Origin: Bubalus kerabau
Taxonomy: Eukaryota; Chordata; Mammalia; Artiodactyla; Bovidae
NCBI RefSeq assembly: GCF_029407905.1
Contig: NC_073629.1
Location: forward strand, 53,580,301-53,644,300
Direction: 5' to 3'
DNA length: 64,000 nt
The position numbers were made by a program, and so were the translations under genes. Shown one piece after another: positions 34,461 through 46,117 of this stretch. The first letter of the stretch is position 1, and each line of letters opens with the position of its first letter. Under the pieces are notes generated by a model. The model was not told where the DNA came from and made no database searches. It saw nothing but the letters and a program-made list of their open reading frames with translations.

Positions 34461-36740
34461 GTTAGCGGGATGATTTAATACTGTGTAGACAGGGATACTA
34501 GAGACCTTATTTCCATTTGTGTATCCTCAAATCATTATTCTAGTTCACTTCGGTATCTTTCAACACATCCAGCAGCTTTGAATGAGTAAGTACATACATT
34601 TTGAATGAACACACCTGGAATTTCTTTCTCTCCACAGCATAACCAAATGCCTTGCCCACACCATTTTTACGTCTCTTGAAATCTGGCTTCCTCAGTGAAA
34701 CGAAGCCTTTTACTCGGGACCAGGAAAGTGTTCACATCCCTATACACTCCTCACCCTTCTCCCCATGGGCAGAGGGAGAAAACACAAGAGGGATTCTTTG
34801 TTTTTTTTCTGTTTTTCATTTCTCAAAGAAACATTTTCCAAGGTGTTGTCTCTGATCTCAATTCCAGTTCTATCTCTAAAATACTTTGATTTACTTTACC
34901 TAAGTAGGGACTTATGTAGTGGGTCAAAGTCCCCATCTCGGAGCTTTTCAAGGTGCTGATGGGTGATTCTAAATTCCTGGAGGTCACTAGGGCCATGTAA
35001 TTTACTTGTGATAAAAAAGCTCAATGCTTAGTGCAGTTAGAAACTTAATGCTTTTAAATAATAAAATGAGTCATTTAATCAATTCTTCCTGAACATTTTT
35101 GAGAGTGTTAAACTTACGACATTGTTATAGCTTGAAAAGCTTAGCATTTTGTTTGTTTCTTTTTGTTGTTGCTGGAAACCTGCTGTGGCGTTAGCAGTAT
35201 GAATAGTTGGCCACACGATGCTGTTCTTTTCCAAACCTCTCTATGAGTGGGAGTGGGAGGTTGTTGGGTGATACAAAGTGTGAGTGGTATGCTAATGGCA
35301 TGGAATCTTCTAGAATTATTTTGGAGTGGTTTGTTAAGATGGTTTATTATTTCCCTATTTCTTTCCTCCTTCAAGTTATTCTACATGACCAACCTAAAGC
35401 AAGATGCCAGGCTGGAAGTGACTAATGCAAACAACTCATGCTAACCAGTGGCCTGCAGTGACTCACTCAGAACTCAGTTAACACTTTTCTTTGAGTGCCA
35501 CTGCTCTGCTATGACAGTCAGCTCTGTTGCAGCCTTTGCTATTTTTGTAATATAAAAATGTCTCTGTATTTCTGTTTGTATTTCTCTCATATTTCTGTTG
35601 TGTCTAGGATACTATATTTTATCATATTTGATTTTCTTAAAAAAAGCTCTAAGTTACCAGTAATATATGTTAATCATATCAATGCTGAACAGTAGTCATT
35701 CAAGTCTGAAGCAGTGGACATTATTTTGAGGGGAAAAGAGCAAATAGCCAGCATGACTGGTTCCAAACTCCCTAGTGGGTCTGAGAACTCTGTAATGCTG
35801 TGATTGGACCCCCAGGAGATGGCAAGATAATATTTAGTTGAGAAAGAAAGGCAGTTAAGCACTGGGTAAAGGAAAAGGGGAAAAATAATGCTGCAAAAAG
35901 AGAGCTTGAGGAAGCACTTAAACACTTGAGAATTTTCATAGACCTGCTATGATGCAGGTCACTTGAATGCCTTCATTGTCGCTGTGGGTCTTACTGCTTT
36001 TGGGCCACAGGCAAGGAGGACTGGGCCACAGGAATTTTGGACACTATTAAAAGTAAGTGAAAGTCAGCAGGAGCAAAACAACATCCTAGCATCATTGTTA
36101 GGCAGTTACTACTTACCTAGTTTGGGTAAAGTGGTACTCTGACTTTTGGGGATGGCTCAGGGCAGAGGTGTTGTAAACCCACGCATATTGTCAGCTGTGC
36201 CTTTGCCACACAGGATCCCTTGAGATTAAATTTTGCCACAAATGATCACTTAAGGTTTAGTTTATCACGCAAAATGTGGCTGGGTTTATTAATTTGATTG
36301 GAATAAGGGAGCTTAAAGTACATTGATGATGGTGATGAAATACAGTTCTACTTTAAATAATCTAAACAATATGCTAACTTTTAAAAGACTTGCAGATTTA
36401 GAAGGTGAATTGGATGAGTAATTAGTTCAAAACAGGAAGCTCTAAGGGCAGGAGCTAACCCTTATCCATATTTGTACCTCTAGCCTAGAGCACAGGTCCA
36501 ACACAGAGAAGATGACCTCCAAATATGCAGTAATTTATGTTAAATTTGTCTGTCTTAATTTTAACAGAAACATACCTAGAGGAAAACTGATATGACTCCC
36601 CATCTGACAAAAAGTGACTTGTTTTGGTGAACTTAGCATTTGGATATTTTGGTGCTTTTTACCAATGAGGGTATAAGTAGTTGACTTGAGAACATGATGT
36701 TTGCACTCTTGTTTGAAATTATCATCATTAAGTACATGCC
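34461..36740. other. Unassigned sequence
   Basis: About 2.3 kb without a recognisable repeat or gene. Confidence 0.4.
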
Positions 36741-36922
36741 TTTGGTAAAGAATCCACCTGCAATGCGGGATACCTGGGTTTGATCCCTGAGTTGGGAAGA
36801 TCCCCTGGAGCAGGGAAAGGCTACCGACTCCAGTATTCTGGCCTAGAGAGTTCCACGGACTGTATAGTCCATAGGGTTCCAAAGAGTCAGACTCGACTGA
36901 ATGACTTTCACTTTCACTTTGA
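36741..36922 (+). mobile_element. Bov-tA SINE, head-truncated
   Basis: From TTTGGTAAAGAATCCACCTG through AAAGAGTCAGACTCGACTGA and a CTTTCACTTTCACTTT tail. Confidence 0.92.
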
Positions 36923-37185
36923 TTAAGGCATAGATTTTAGAAGGCTTTTGTTAAAATGCACGTGTCATCTGGGATGGGCATAAATTAACCTATGCATATT
37001 CTATGAAAATTAAGTAGCAGAAAGCAATTCCTTGAGTGAGCAGAACCAGAACAGATGGGTTTTGACTGGAGCTATGGGTGAAGAAAGGAGACATGAGATG
37101 TGTGGTACCATCCACCTTGAAAGTCACTGCATTAGGCAACCAGGATATAGACTTGGATGATATAGAGGCTAGGTTTTAGATGCTC

Positions 37186-37418
37186 CCTACCTCAGGTTCT
37201 GGCTCAGTGGTTAAAACGTCTGCCTCCAATGCAGGAGACCTGGGTTTGATCCCTGGGTTGGGAAGATCCCCTGGAGAAGGAAATGGTAAACCACTCCAGT
37301 ATTCTTGCATGGAGAATCCCATGGATGGAGAAGCCTGGTAGGCTACAGTCCACGAGGTCTCAGAGAGTCGGACACGACTGAGTGACTTCACCTTCATCTT
37401 CACCTACCTCAGGTTCTG
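37186..37418 (+). mobile_element. Bov-tA SINE with perfect 16-bp target duplication
   Basis: Element 37202-37402, head GGCTCAGTGGTTAAAACGTC and 3' end AGAGAGTCGGACACGACTGA. CCTACCTCAGGTTCTG is identical at 37186-37201 and 37403-37418. CpGs in the 3' end (TCGG, ACGAC) are still intact, pointing to a young copy. Confidence 0.95.
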
Positions 37419-38214
37419 TTTACCCTTTTGATGCTGTGCAATCATGATGTTGACCTTGTAGCATGAATTCTAAGAACCTAACAGACTTGTCCTTAAACCT
37501 CCTCCACCACTTTTGATCTTGTTTGTGCTAGATTCAGTAATTTTGACTTTCCCCATAGAATAAGGGGAGATGAGTCAGACCAGGCACCAGCCTAATGCTA
37601 TCCCAGTCAAGTTGGTTGTGTGTTGTTCTCAGTGATTCTGTGTCTTCCTATTTTGGTGAAATGCTATGGAAAAAAGCTGTTATAACACCTATTACAGTAT
37701 TTCCAGAGTGGCCCAGCAGGAGAAAAAAACATTCAAGAGAGAGAGATTGGAATGTAGAGACAAAATAGCTGGGTCTAAGAAGGGTGGTAGACAAATGAGG
37801 GAAACAGGAGCTAAATGTAGCAGTTATGTGGAGATCATAGTGCCTGTGCTGAACTTTGAATTTCCCACTCTTGCAGGCATAGTAACATTTAGTGGTCTGT
37901 CAACATGTGTGAGAGGCAGCAGGGGATGATGTGGTTTGAACCTGACATGGGAACAGCTAAGACTGTATACTCACTGAAGACCTGAAGAATTTTAAATAGT
38001 CCCTATAATGCCTACAAGCTGAAAGGTTATGCTTTCTTCCAATTCCCCCTCCTCTTGAGGTCTAATGGACTCATAGCATGATTGAAAGTGTACCCTTTCT
38101 CTGCTACAGATTGCTTTACCAATGGAGGAGAAGAGGTGGATTGCTATGCTATTTGTTGAACATCTCTCTAGCTCTGCTTTATGAAGGAGGGCAGAGGTCT
38201 CACTACTCTCCAGT
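37419..38214. other. Unassigned sequence
   Basis: No feature recognised. Confidence 0.4.
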
Positions 38215-38400
38215 TAATGTGGTGTGCTGTTAGGGACAGAGCAATGAATATGGAGCCTGAAGATTGGCTTTGATTCCCAGCTCTCCCCTTAATGAATACT
38301 GTCATGTCAGTAACACCTTCAGCCTCCGTTTCCTCATCTGTGAAATCCACAAAGTTCAACACAATATATCTACCTCAATGTGCTATAATGGAGATAAAGT
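38215..38400 (+). mobile_element. MIR SINE
   Basis: TTTGATTCCCAGCTCTCCCC and CCGTTTCCTCATCTGTGAAA follow the MIR core order, with a decayed 3' half. Confidence 0.7.
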
Positions 38401-39436
38401 CAGATTGTATGTATGAATGTGCTGAAATATCTCACAACTATAATATTATTTTTATTTGCAAGACTGATGTGCATGAAAGAAAAACTAATGCTTTTTATAC
38501 AGTGTGTATAATTAGGTATTTAATGTAGTTAGGTATTGTAGTAAGGGCAGGAAGAAGTCAGAATAGGGAGATGTTGGTATGAATTGCAGAGGCCAGGAAA
38601 GTTTTTAGATTATTTCCGTTTGCTACCTGCACTTATTCATTCCTCATCATTCCGAACGTCTTCTTACCCTTGAACAAAGCAGACGTAGTTAGCACTGGCT
38701 GCCTTTGTTCCCTGACAGTAGTTAAAGCTTCAATTAGACTGGTATCCATTGAAAGTTGACATACCCATTTCTTTTACGTATTTGTACAGACATAGAAGCA
38801 AGTCTGTATTTGGGTTGTGTTTTGGCAGGGTTTGAAGTCATGTTCAAAGATCTAAAAGAATTGAATGACTGAGGACACAGACTAGAATTCTAACCTTCAG
38901 TTTATGTGCAAAATCAAAAACATGCAAAGTTTGTGGTATCTGAGCTTCATCTGATCGTTCGAACATGAAAGTATAAAAAGAAGGCCCAGAAATAGGAGTC
39001 TTGTCAGTTTGAATGTTAGTTAAATAAGTACATAAGATAAACAGTTCATGGAAGGTTATGCAGCTGAATTTTCAATGAGAATGCACAGGAGACTGTTGCA
39101 GTACCGTCTCCTGATAACCAGAGCCTGCTGGGTTTGTTGCTATCCTGCTTAGGCAGACAAGGTTGTGAGTTTTAATGCTGGGAGCTTTAGTACGCCTACA
39201 TCTTCCTCTCTTTAAACTTTGTTAGATGTGCTGACCCCATTCTTTCTTGCCTTAATATTGTTTAGGAAGTGGGTAACAATACTTCAGTTCAGCCACCCCT
39301 CTGCTTCCCTGTTATTGCTCCCATGATGAATTTTCCACTGTGAGTGCTAGAATCAGTTGGACTTCTTGGACTTTTCTTATCTTCTTAGGGAGAAGAGGGA
39401 TATAAAGTGAAGGTTCCTGGGGGTCACAGAGTAGGA
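38401..39436. other. Unassigned sequence
   Basis: No feature recognised. Confidence 0.4.
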
Positions 39437-39776
39437 AAGGATCTGGTGCTGTGTTGTGCTTAGTTGCTTAGTCATGTTCGACTCTTTGTGACCCCATGGA
39501 GGAGTCAGGCTCCTCTGTCCTTGGGGATTCTCCAGGCAAGAATAACTGGAGTGGGTTGCAATGCCCTCCTCCAGGGGATCTTCCCAACCCAGGGATTGAA
39601 CCCAGATCTCCCACATTGCAGGCATATTCTTTACTGTCTGAGCCACTAGGGAAGCCTAAGAATACTGGAGTGGGTAGCCTATCCCTTCTCCAGGGGAACA
39701 TCCTGACCCAGAAGTCAAACCGGCTCTCCTGCGTTGCAGGTGAATTCTTTACCAGCTGAACTTCTGAAGGATCTGG
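39437..39776 (-). mobile_element. Dimeric Bov-tA SINE with target duplication
   Basis: A complete monomer (about 39447-39656) and a second partial head monomer (about 39657-39766), joined through GCCTAAGAATACTGGAGTGG. AAGGATCTGG is repeated at 39437-39446 and 39767-39776. Confidence 0.92.
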
Positions 39777-41079
39777 ACCCCAGGTATTTGTGAACCAAAT
39801 GTGAAGAGTCCTGAGACCCATTCTTTTCTTATACTCTCCATAATGAGAGCAGAGATCGTCTACAGTGGTGTACTTAGGTCCACCGATTTTTGGATAGTAG
39901 GTTTGTGCGGATGTTTGTGGAGTGGGGCAGTGTGTGGAGTGGGGACAAGCAATGGCTCAAGAGTCCAACAGACCTGAATTTTGAATCCTGTTTCTTTCAC
40001 TTGCTCGTTGCCTGAGTGTGGGAAACTTACTTCATCCTCTGTGAGTTCATTCCATTTTTACAGCAGAAGCAACTTAAGATCTACTATTTATGGTTGTTGT
40101 AAGAGTTCAGTAGTGTGATGTTGCTGAAGAGCTTCGAGAAACCACTACTTGTCACAGATTCAGCGCTCAATGAGTGGCTGCTTGTCAGTCATGTTCACCA
40201 CCGTAATCATGTATAAATGGAGAATTCGAGCCTACTGCATTTTCTCAGTTTTACTTTGAGTTCTTCACTTTTCCCATATCAGTATCTGGTAACAGCATCC
40301 CCCAGGAATGAGTCTGTGCTGATTTCAGAAGACGAGCGCTGAGGTCCTGCCTCAGTGGCTTTGACCGCTGCCTTAGTACAGTGACATCTTCCCTGCCTCT
40401 GGCCTGGCCCAGTCTTTATCTTTGTTCTTATTTTTGCTCTCTGTTTCTATCTATCCTTTCTACCCTTCTATCTTTACATACATGCTCCATTAATTCAAAT
40501 GCCACTATTATGAATGTGCAAAGAAAAGGAATACAAAGTCAAATAATAGGGAAACTCCCCCCCAAAAAAACCCTACAGTGAAATAACCATAACAAACAAA
40601 ACTTTCCCAAGCACCAAAATGTTTAATAAAAAGACTGCATAAATTATCTGTTTTATTTTTCTGTGTTAAGTTCTTTCATGCCTTTGATATTAACAAAGTG
40701 AACATCTGCTTCAAAAATTTCTATGCTGTGTTGGTGTCCTAAATATCCATATTATTATAATGCACATTCATATATACACACCCAAACATATACATTTAAA
40801 AAACAGTGATGAAAAGAAGGCACAGTAAGAATTTATATTAAAAGAATAAAAAAGTAGCTGAACTATACCTAAAATATGCACCAATTGTTGAATCCGCTTC
40901 TAATCCTGCCCCAACTGTGAAGGGATTGCCCATTCTCTAGACATGTGTAGAGACTAGCAAATTAGTGGAACAGCTGCCTAAGTGTGGCATTCTTTAGATA
41001 ATGTCATTTTAAAGAGTTTCAGTAAATATCAGTTATAAATGAGAGGTTTGGGTTGCAAATATTCGACCCAAATGCTGTA
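39777..41079. other. Unassigned sequence
   Basis: No gene. A short C7/A7 run near 40557-40570; otherwise unremarkable. Confidence 0.4.
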
Positions 41080-41330
41080 GAATGCACAGGTTGAAAGAGA
41101 CGTTATAGATGTTTTAGTCCAATCACCTGTTGTTTTGTCTGAATCATTGTTTTGATAATATTTTTGCCACGTGATTGGTTAGCCCATGCCGGCACACCTT
41201 TAGTGATGGGGAACTTGTTGCCTTCCTAGGAAGCTCCTTCCATTCTTAGATGACTGTGATGATTAGAAAGCTTTTCCTTATATACTGAGACAATGTTGTA
41301 TTCTCCAGGGATTCTTGTTCTAACTAAGGC
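41080..41330. mobile_element. Possible ancient mammalian repeat
   Basis: TTTAGTCCAATCACCTG, TGATGGGGAACTTGTTGCCT and TTAGAAAGCTTTTCCTTATA recall a widespread, very old mammalian repeat; family not resolved by eye. Confidence 0.35.
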
Positions 41331-41334
41331 ATAG

Positions 41335-42568
41335 ATTTTCTCTCTCCAGGTTTATTGAGGTATAACTTTTAAACCATAAAATTTGATCATGATGTTAAAA
41401 TTGGACGATTTTAGTAAATAGGTTAAAAATTGTACAGCCATCATCAAAATCTGGTTTTAGGGGGTGATGGAGTTGTTCAACCATCACCCCCTAAAATCCG
41501 CCCATGCCTGACTGAGATCAATCCTTACTTCCATCCCCAGCCCTGGGGAACCACTGATGTGCTTTTTGTCTCTGTTGTTTTGTGATAACTAATCATTTGC
41601 ATAAGTGGATAGCGTTTGAGCCTGGCTTTTGTCATTCAGCATAATGTTTCTGTAGTTTACCTATGATATTACAAGTAACAGTGGTAGCCGTGTAGTTCAT
41701 TCTTTATTGTAACTGAGTGGCATTTTCTTCCACAGATGTACCACATTTTATTTATCCATTCACTAATTGATGGATATTTTGGATGTGTTTAGTGTTTGCC
41801 TATTTTAAATCATGCTGCTATGAATATTCATGTAAATAGCTTTGTGTGTACATTCATTTTGATTTCTCTTTGGTAGATGCCCGGGAATGGAATTGCTGTT
41901 GCATCGTTAATTTATGTTTAACTTAAGAAAAAAATTAACTTCCAAACTTCCAAAAAAATTAACTTCCAAACTTGTTTTCCAAATTGGTGGTGCCACTTTA
42001 CATTCCTAGCAGCTATGTATGTGGGCCCCAGTTTCCTCACATCCCTGCTAACATTTTACGCCATTACACTTTTTGACTATAGCCATTCTAATGGATGTTC
42101 AGTGGTATCTCATTGTGATTTTAATTTGTATTTGTCTAATGATTCATGATGCTGATCATTTTTCATGTGCTGGTTCACCATCCTTGTATCTTCTTTAGTT
42201 ATTTAAAATTTTTGCCCATTTAAAATTGGTGTTTTTTTTTTAATCTTGTTATTGAATTGTTCTTCATATATTTTGGATGAAAATTCCTTATTAGCTATAG
42301 CATTTGTAAAAATCTGCCTATCTGTAACTTGATTTTTTTTATTTTATTAATGGTATCTTTTGAGGACTAGAAGTTTTCAGTTTTGATAAGGTCTAATTTG
42401 TTTGTTTTTAAATGGATTTTATTTTTAGTGTTTATATTTAAGAAAGCTTTGCCTACCTCAAGCTTGCAAGGTTTGCTCCTATATTTTCTTTAATAAGTTT
42501 TAGTTGTAACTCATATTAAGGTCTGAAATCCATTTTAAATTAATGTTTGTGTGTGGTGTGAAATAAAG
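41335..42568 (-). mobile_element. Old L1 LINE fragment, 1.2 kb
   Basis: Reversed L1 3' UTR and ORF2 end: AGGTTTATTGAGGTATAACT at the left, the ATGTACCACATTTTATTTAT block, GGATATTTTGGATGTGTTTA, TGCTGCTATGAATATTCATG, and at the right GAAATCCATTTTAAATTAAT. Highly diverged L1M-type. It contains a 42-bp hairpin (41455-41496) and a 24-bp tandem duplication (41928-41974). Confidence 0.88.
41455..41496. repeat. Perfect 16-bp inverted repeat, 10-nt loop
   Basis: TTTTAGGGGGTGATGG (41455-41470) and CCATCACCCCCTAAAA (41481-41496) are exact reverse complements. L1 relatives carry only the right arm. Confidence 0.95.
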
Positions 42569-43235
42569 GGTATGAACATAGAGAGGAAAGAGCAATTTGT
42601 TCAGCCTAGAGTAATGAGAGAAGGTATCCAAAGGAGAGGTAAAAACTTTTCACTCTGGGCTTGAGCTGGACAGATCTTCATGGAGAAGAAGCATTTAGGC
42701 AGATCAAGTATGTGAAGAGACACTTGTTTCTGTACATATTACACTGCAACTCTCTTTACCCGAATAGAGGGATGGCTCAGTCATGGCATCCTGCTGACCT
42801 TGCACATCTCCACTTAGGCCGAATAAGCAAGACTTGACTGTGAACTGACCAGAGTTTGGTGAAATACTGTGTAATTCCTCCTGAGGTAATGGGAGATGAG
42901 CCTGGTGAGGAGCCACCACGAGGCAGCTTTTATCTTGTGGGAGGCTGCCGTAAGGTATTCATCTCCTGAGTTTCACTTGAACGTAGGACTTTCCATCTCA
43001 TTTCCTGTCCCCATCCCCTTCAAGCACATCTGCGGGCTTCTGTGCAAGTCTGTCAAACCGCTTGTCTGTCATCCAGAGTTGTGGCAGAGCAGCCTATCAC
43101 TCATACTACCTCTTGTCTGGCTCCTGCAGCTCAGTGTCATCCTGTGGGAAGAGGGATGCAGGAGCTGACACCATGCTCTTCTTGCTTTGGCTGGCCATCT
43201 AGGTAACAACATGTCTGAACCCCTTTGGACCTCAT
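42569..43235. other. Unassigned sequence
   Basis: 42575-42720 weakly resembles the body of an ancient L2-type repeat. No gene recognised. Confidence 0.35.
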
Positions 43236-43390
43236 TGTTGTTTAGTCGCTAACGGTGCCTAATTCTTTGTGATCACTGTCTCCTGAAGTTTGCTTGAATT
43301 CATGTCCACTGAGTCAGTGGTGCTATCTAACCATCTCATCCTCTGTTGCCCAGTTCTCCTTTTGTCTTCAGTCTTTCTCAGCGTCAGTGT
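43236..43390 (-). mobile_element. BovB LINE 3' end, decayed
   Basis: GTTTGCTTGAATTCATGTCC, CATCTCATCCTCTGTTGCCC and a GTCTTTCTCAGCGTCAG-like end are the reversed BovB 3' terminus. Confidence 0.8.
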
Positions 43391-43496
43391 TTTTTGCTTC
43401 ATATCACCTTTCTATATACATCTTGGGACATGAGAAAGCTAGCCTAGCAGAGGTGTTTGTTGCTGCTTCCCCACTGGACAATTTCTCCATCCCCAG

Positions 43497-43800
43497 CACT
43501 AGACTGTGAGCTCATCTATATTCCCAGTGTTTAGCAAAAGGTGTTGCACAGTTGCTTAATGTGTGTGTGTGTTTAACAGAATGAATTAAGAAGTAAGCAA
43601 GCCAGCACGTTTACTGTGCCTGGACTAGAGGTGGAGTATGTAGGGATGGGTAAGAGAAGAAGGCACAACACCTGGGGCTGACTGTGGAGGGTCTTCTATG
43701 CTGTGCAACGGATTAGGCAGGGCAGTGTCCTGAAGACTTTAAAATGAGAGAATAACATGGTTATATCTGTCTTTTTAAGAAACTCTCAAAAGATTAAAGA
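43497..43800. mobile_element. L2-type relics
   Basis: 43497-43595 fits an L2 3' end on the plus strand (CTAGACTGTGAGCTCATCTA, GTGTTTAGCAAAAGGTGTTG). 43600-43800 (GACTGTGGAGGGTCTTCTAT; AGAATAACATGGTTATATCT) fits the body of an L2-type repeat in the other orientation. Boundaries uncertain. Confidence 0.45.
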
Positions 43801-43884
43801 TAGGGAGACCAACTAACCAACTAATGAACTAGAAATTCAGATGAGAAATGATGAGAGTCTACATTAAGAGCATAGTAGTGAGAT

Positions 43885-44128
43885 TGCTGAAGCTGAAGCT
43901 CCAATACTTTGGCCACCGACTCATTGGAAAAGTCGGAAATGACTGAAGGCAAAAGGTGAAGGGGGTGGCAGAGGATGAGATGGTTAGGTGATGTCACTGA
44001 CTCAATGGACATGAAATTGAGCAAACTCTGGGAGATAATGGAGGACAGAAGGGCCTGGTGTGCTGCAGTCCATAAGGTTACAAAGAGTCGGACATGACTT
44101 AGCGACTGAACAATAACAACAACAAAAA
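43885..44128 (+). mobile_element. BovB LINE 3' end
   Basis: GCTGAAGCTGAAGCTCCAAT through GGTTACAAAGAGTCGGACAT and a (AAC)n tail. A short internal deletion removes sequence around the CACCTGATG/ACTCATTGG junction. Confidence 0.88.
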
Positions 44129-44534
44129 TGAGGTTGACAGTAAGGAACTAGATTATAGACAGTTTCATTTAGTCTTGTTTTTGTTTACTTCTTTGTTTTT
44201 TGTCTTTTTAATTTATTTTTTGGTATAAACAGTAGAACTCATGCTGACTTGATACAAAGGAAAAAAAAAGCCCAGAAAACAAAAATCAATAAATGTAATT
44301 TCATCGATGTTCATTTATTTTTTATTAGTTTTGCTCTAAGTGCTTTACTATTTAATTACTTGTTTTTTTCCTAACACTTTAAACGATTTTATGTTTAAAT
44401 AATTATATCTAAGCATCCTGAACTGTCCTGTTTTAAAAATCTGGATTCAACATTTCTGAGGTGACCAAGATATTTCATCATCTCATTAGCTTGTATCTGA
44501 TCACATCTGACAGCAAAATCTACCATTGGGCTCT
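44129..44534. other. Unassigned AT-rich sequence
   Basis: No feature beyond A- and T-rich runs. Confidence 0.4.
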
Positions 44535-44655
44535 ACTACATTACAAGCGCCTTGGGGACTGGAATCACGTATTATTTAAATTCTGTATTATTTGTAGCAC
44601 CTATTTTGGCATTGGACCCATAGTAGAAGTATAATAAATATTAATTGGATGACAA
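44535..44655 (+). mobile_element. L2 LINE 3' end
   Basis: GGGGACTGGAATCACGTATT, TTGTAGCACCTATTTTGGCA and AGAAGTATAATAAATATTAA match the L2 3' terminus. Confidence 0.6.
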
Positions 44656-45739
44656 AAGTCACCTATTTAATTATGCAAAAGTCTTATCTGAAAAAAGCCT
44701 TATCTAAAAATATTAAGACTTTTTAAAAAACAAATCACAAATATAAAAGTAATTTAAGTACAGAAGTCACACCTCATAAAGACTTTGATCTTTATTTTTA
44801 TCTTTTCAAATATCAGTTATAGTATACCTAATCTATTCTCAAACATATCATAAGCAATTCAGATTTAAATGAAATAAAGAAGATCCCACTCTTTTAGAAA
44901 TATAGCATTTAGTAAGTGAAGGAAGATATATCCTTATTTGAAGCTGCTAAATGACGAAGCAGAATGAATCTTACTATCTGCTGAAGGATCTCAAAGGGGA
45001 AAGATCATTGTGGATGATTTCTTAGAAATAGATTTTGCAAAATGTGAAATTCTATAATGTTTTTATTAAACTGAGCTTTGCATTAAGTATGCAATTTTTT
45101 CCCATTTTATTTTAGAGGGAAATGAAAAGGCCTTTTAGATGAGGAAACATCTGAGCAAACATCCACAGAAGGTAAGAAGAGGGAAAGTTTAGAGGCCAAA
45201 TTTTATATTCAGAGGAACTAAATCACTGTAGTGAGAACTGTTTGAGAGCTATGTATATAAAAACTACCACTAAAAATACATGTTGTCTTTAATGATTCAC
45301 AGTACATTTACAATTACCATGTAAATTACTGAGGAGCACCCAAATTGCATCTACCCTCAGCATCTCAAGAAAAGTGAATGTTCTTGAAGGAAGAATCATG
45401 AAGACATCTTTTGAGAGCCTCCTGGAAGAGAATATTGAACTCATACATTGAGCTTCAAGTAAATGAAAGCTTACTCAAGGCACAACTTAAGCTAACTGAT
45501 AATTTTCTATTAATCATAATGTATTATTAATAATCTCAGGACACTTTATCTCATATTCTAGGGAACAAAAGTTGGCACATTAGTACTCAACATTGGAAAA
45601 GTGGTTTTAGTATAGATAATTGTTTTGAGAGAGTGTTCAAACACTAGCCATGTAATTTTTTTACCTTCAAAGAATTCATCTCCTTATCCTTATAATGGAC
45701 CACCACTGACACAGTACTTTGTCCCCTGGTTTCTCTAAA
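44656..45739. other. Unassigned AT-rich sequence
   Basis: No recognised gene or repeat leading up to the palindrome. Confidence 0.4.
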
Positions 45740-46117
45740 GGCTTCTACTGAGGAAAAGTAGAAAAGGCAGGTTTTCTGGTCAGTTGATCAGTCAACCAAG
45801 GTGTATTTATCAGGCACCTAAACAGTATGGGTAACATAGAAGCAGATGATGCATTTCCGTCTCAAGTAGCCAACAACAATCTAATGATTTGGGACAAAGC
45901 TACTTAACAAGAAAAAAAAAAAAAAGTTTATTGGGCTTTTTTTTTCTTGTTAAGTAGCTTCGTCCCAAATCATTAGATTGTTGTTGGCTATTTGAGACGG
46001 AAATGCATCATCTGCTTCTATGTTACCCATACTGTTTAGGTGCCTGATAAATACACCTTGGTTGACTGACCAACTGACCAGAAAACCTGCCTTTTCTACT
46101 TTTCCTCAGTAGAAGCC
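45740..46117. repeat. 378-bp near-perfect palindrome (181-bp arms, 16-bp spacer)
   Basis: Left arm 45740-45920 and right arm 45937-46117 are reverse complements with no gaps and three mismatches (pairs 45787/46070, 45866/45991, 45896/45961), all transitions. The spacer is 45921-45936. The arms end sharply: outside them the pairing is lost at once and no TA, 8-bp or other direct repeat flanks the structure. The centre is A-rich on the left and T-rich on the right. I do not recognise the arm as a named repeat, and neither arm has a convincing coding frame. A transcript across it would fold into a ~180-bp hairpin. Confidence 0.97.

Noticed and set aside
45740..46117. MITE or foldback DNA transposon
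   Set aside because: No target duplication and no recognisable terminal motif at the palindrome's ends.
45740..46117. Canonical microRNA precursor
   Set aside because: The stem is far longer and more perfect than a pre-miRNA; any small-RNA role would be siRNA-like.
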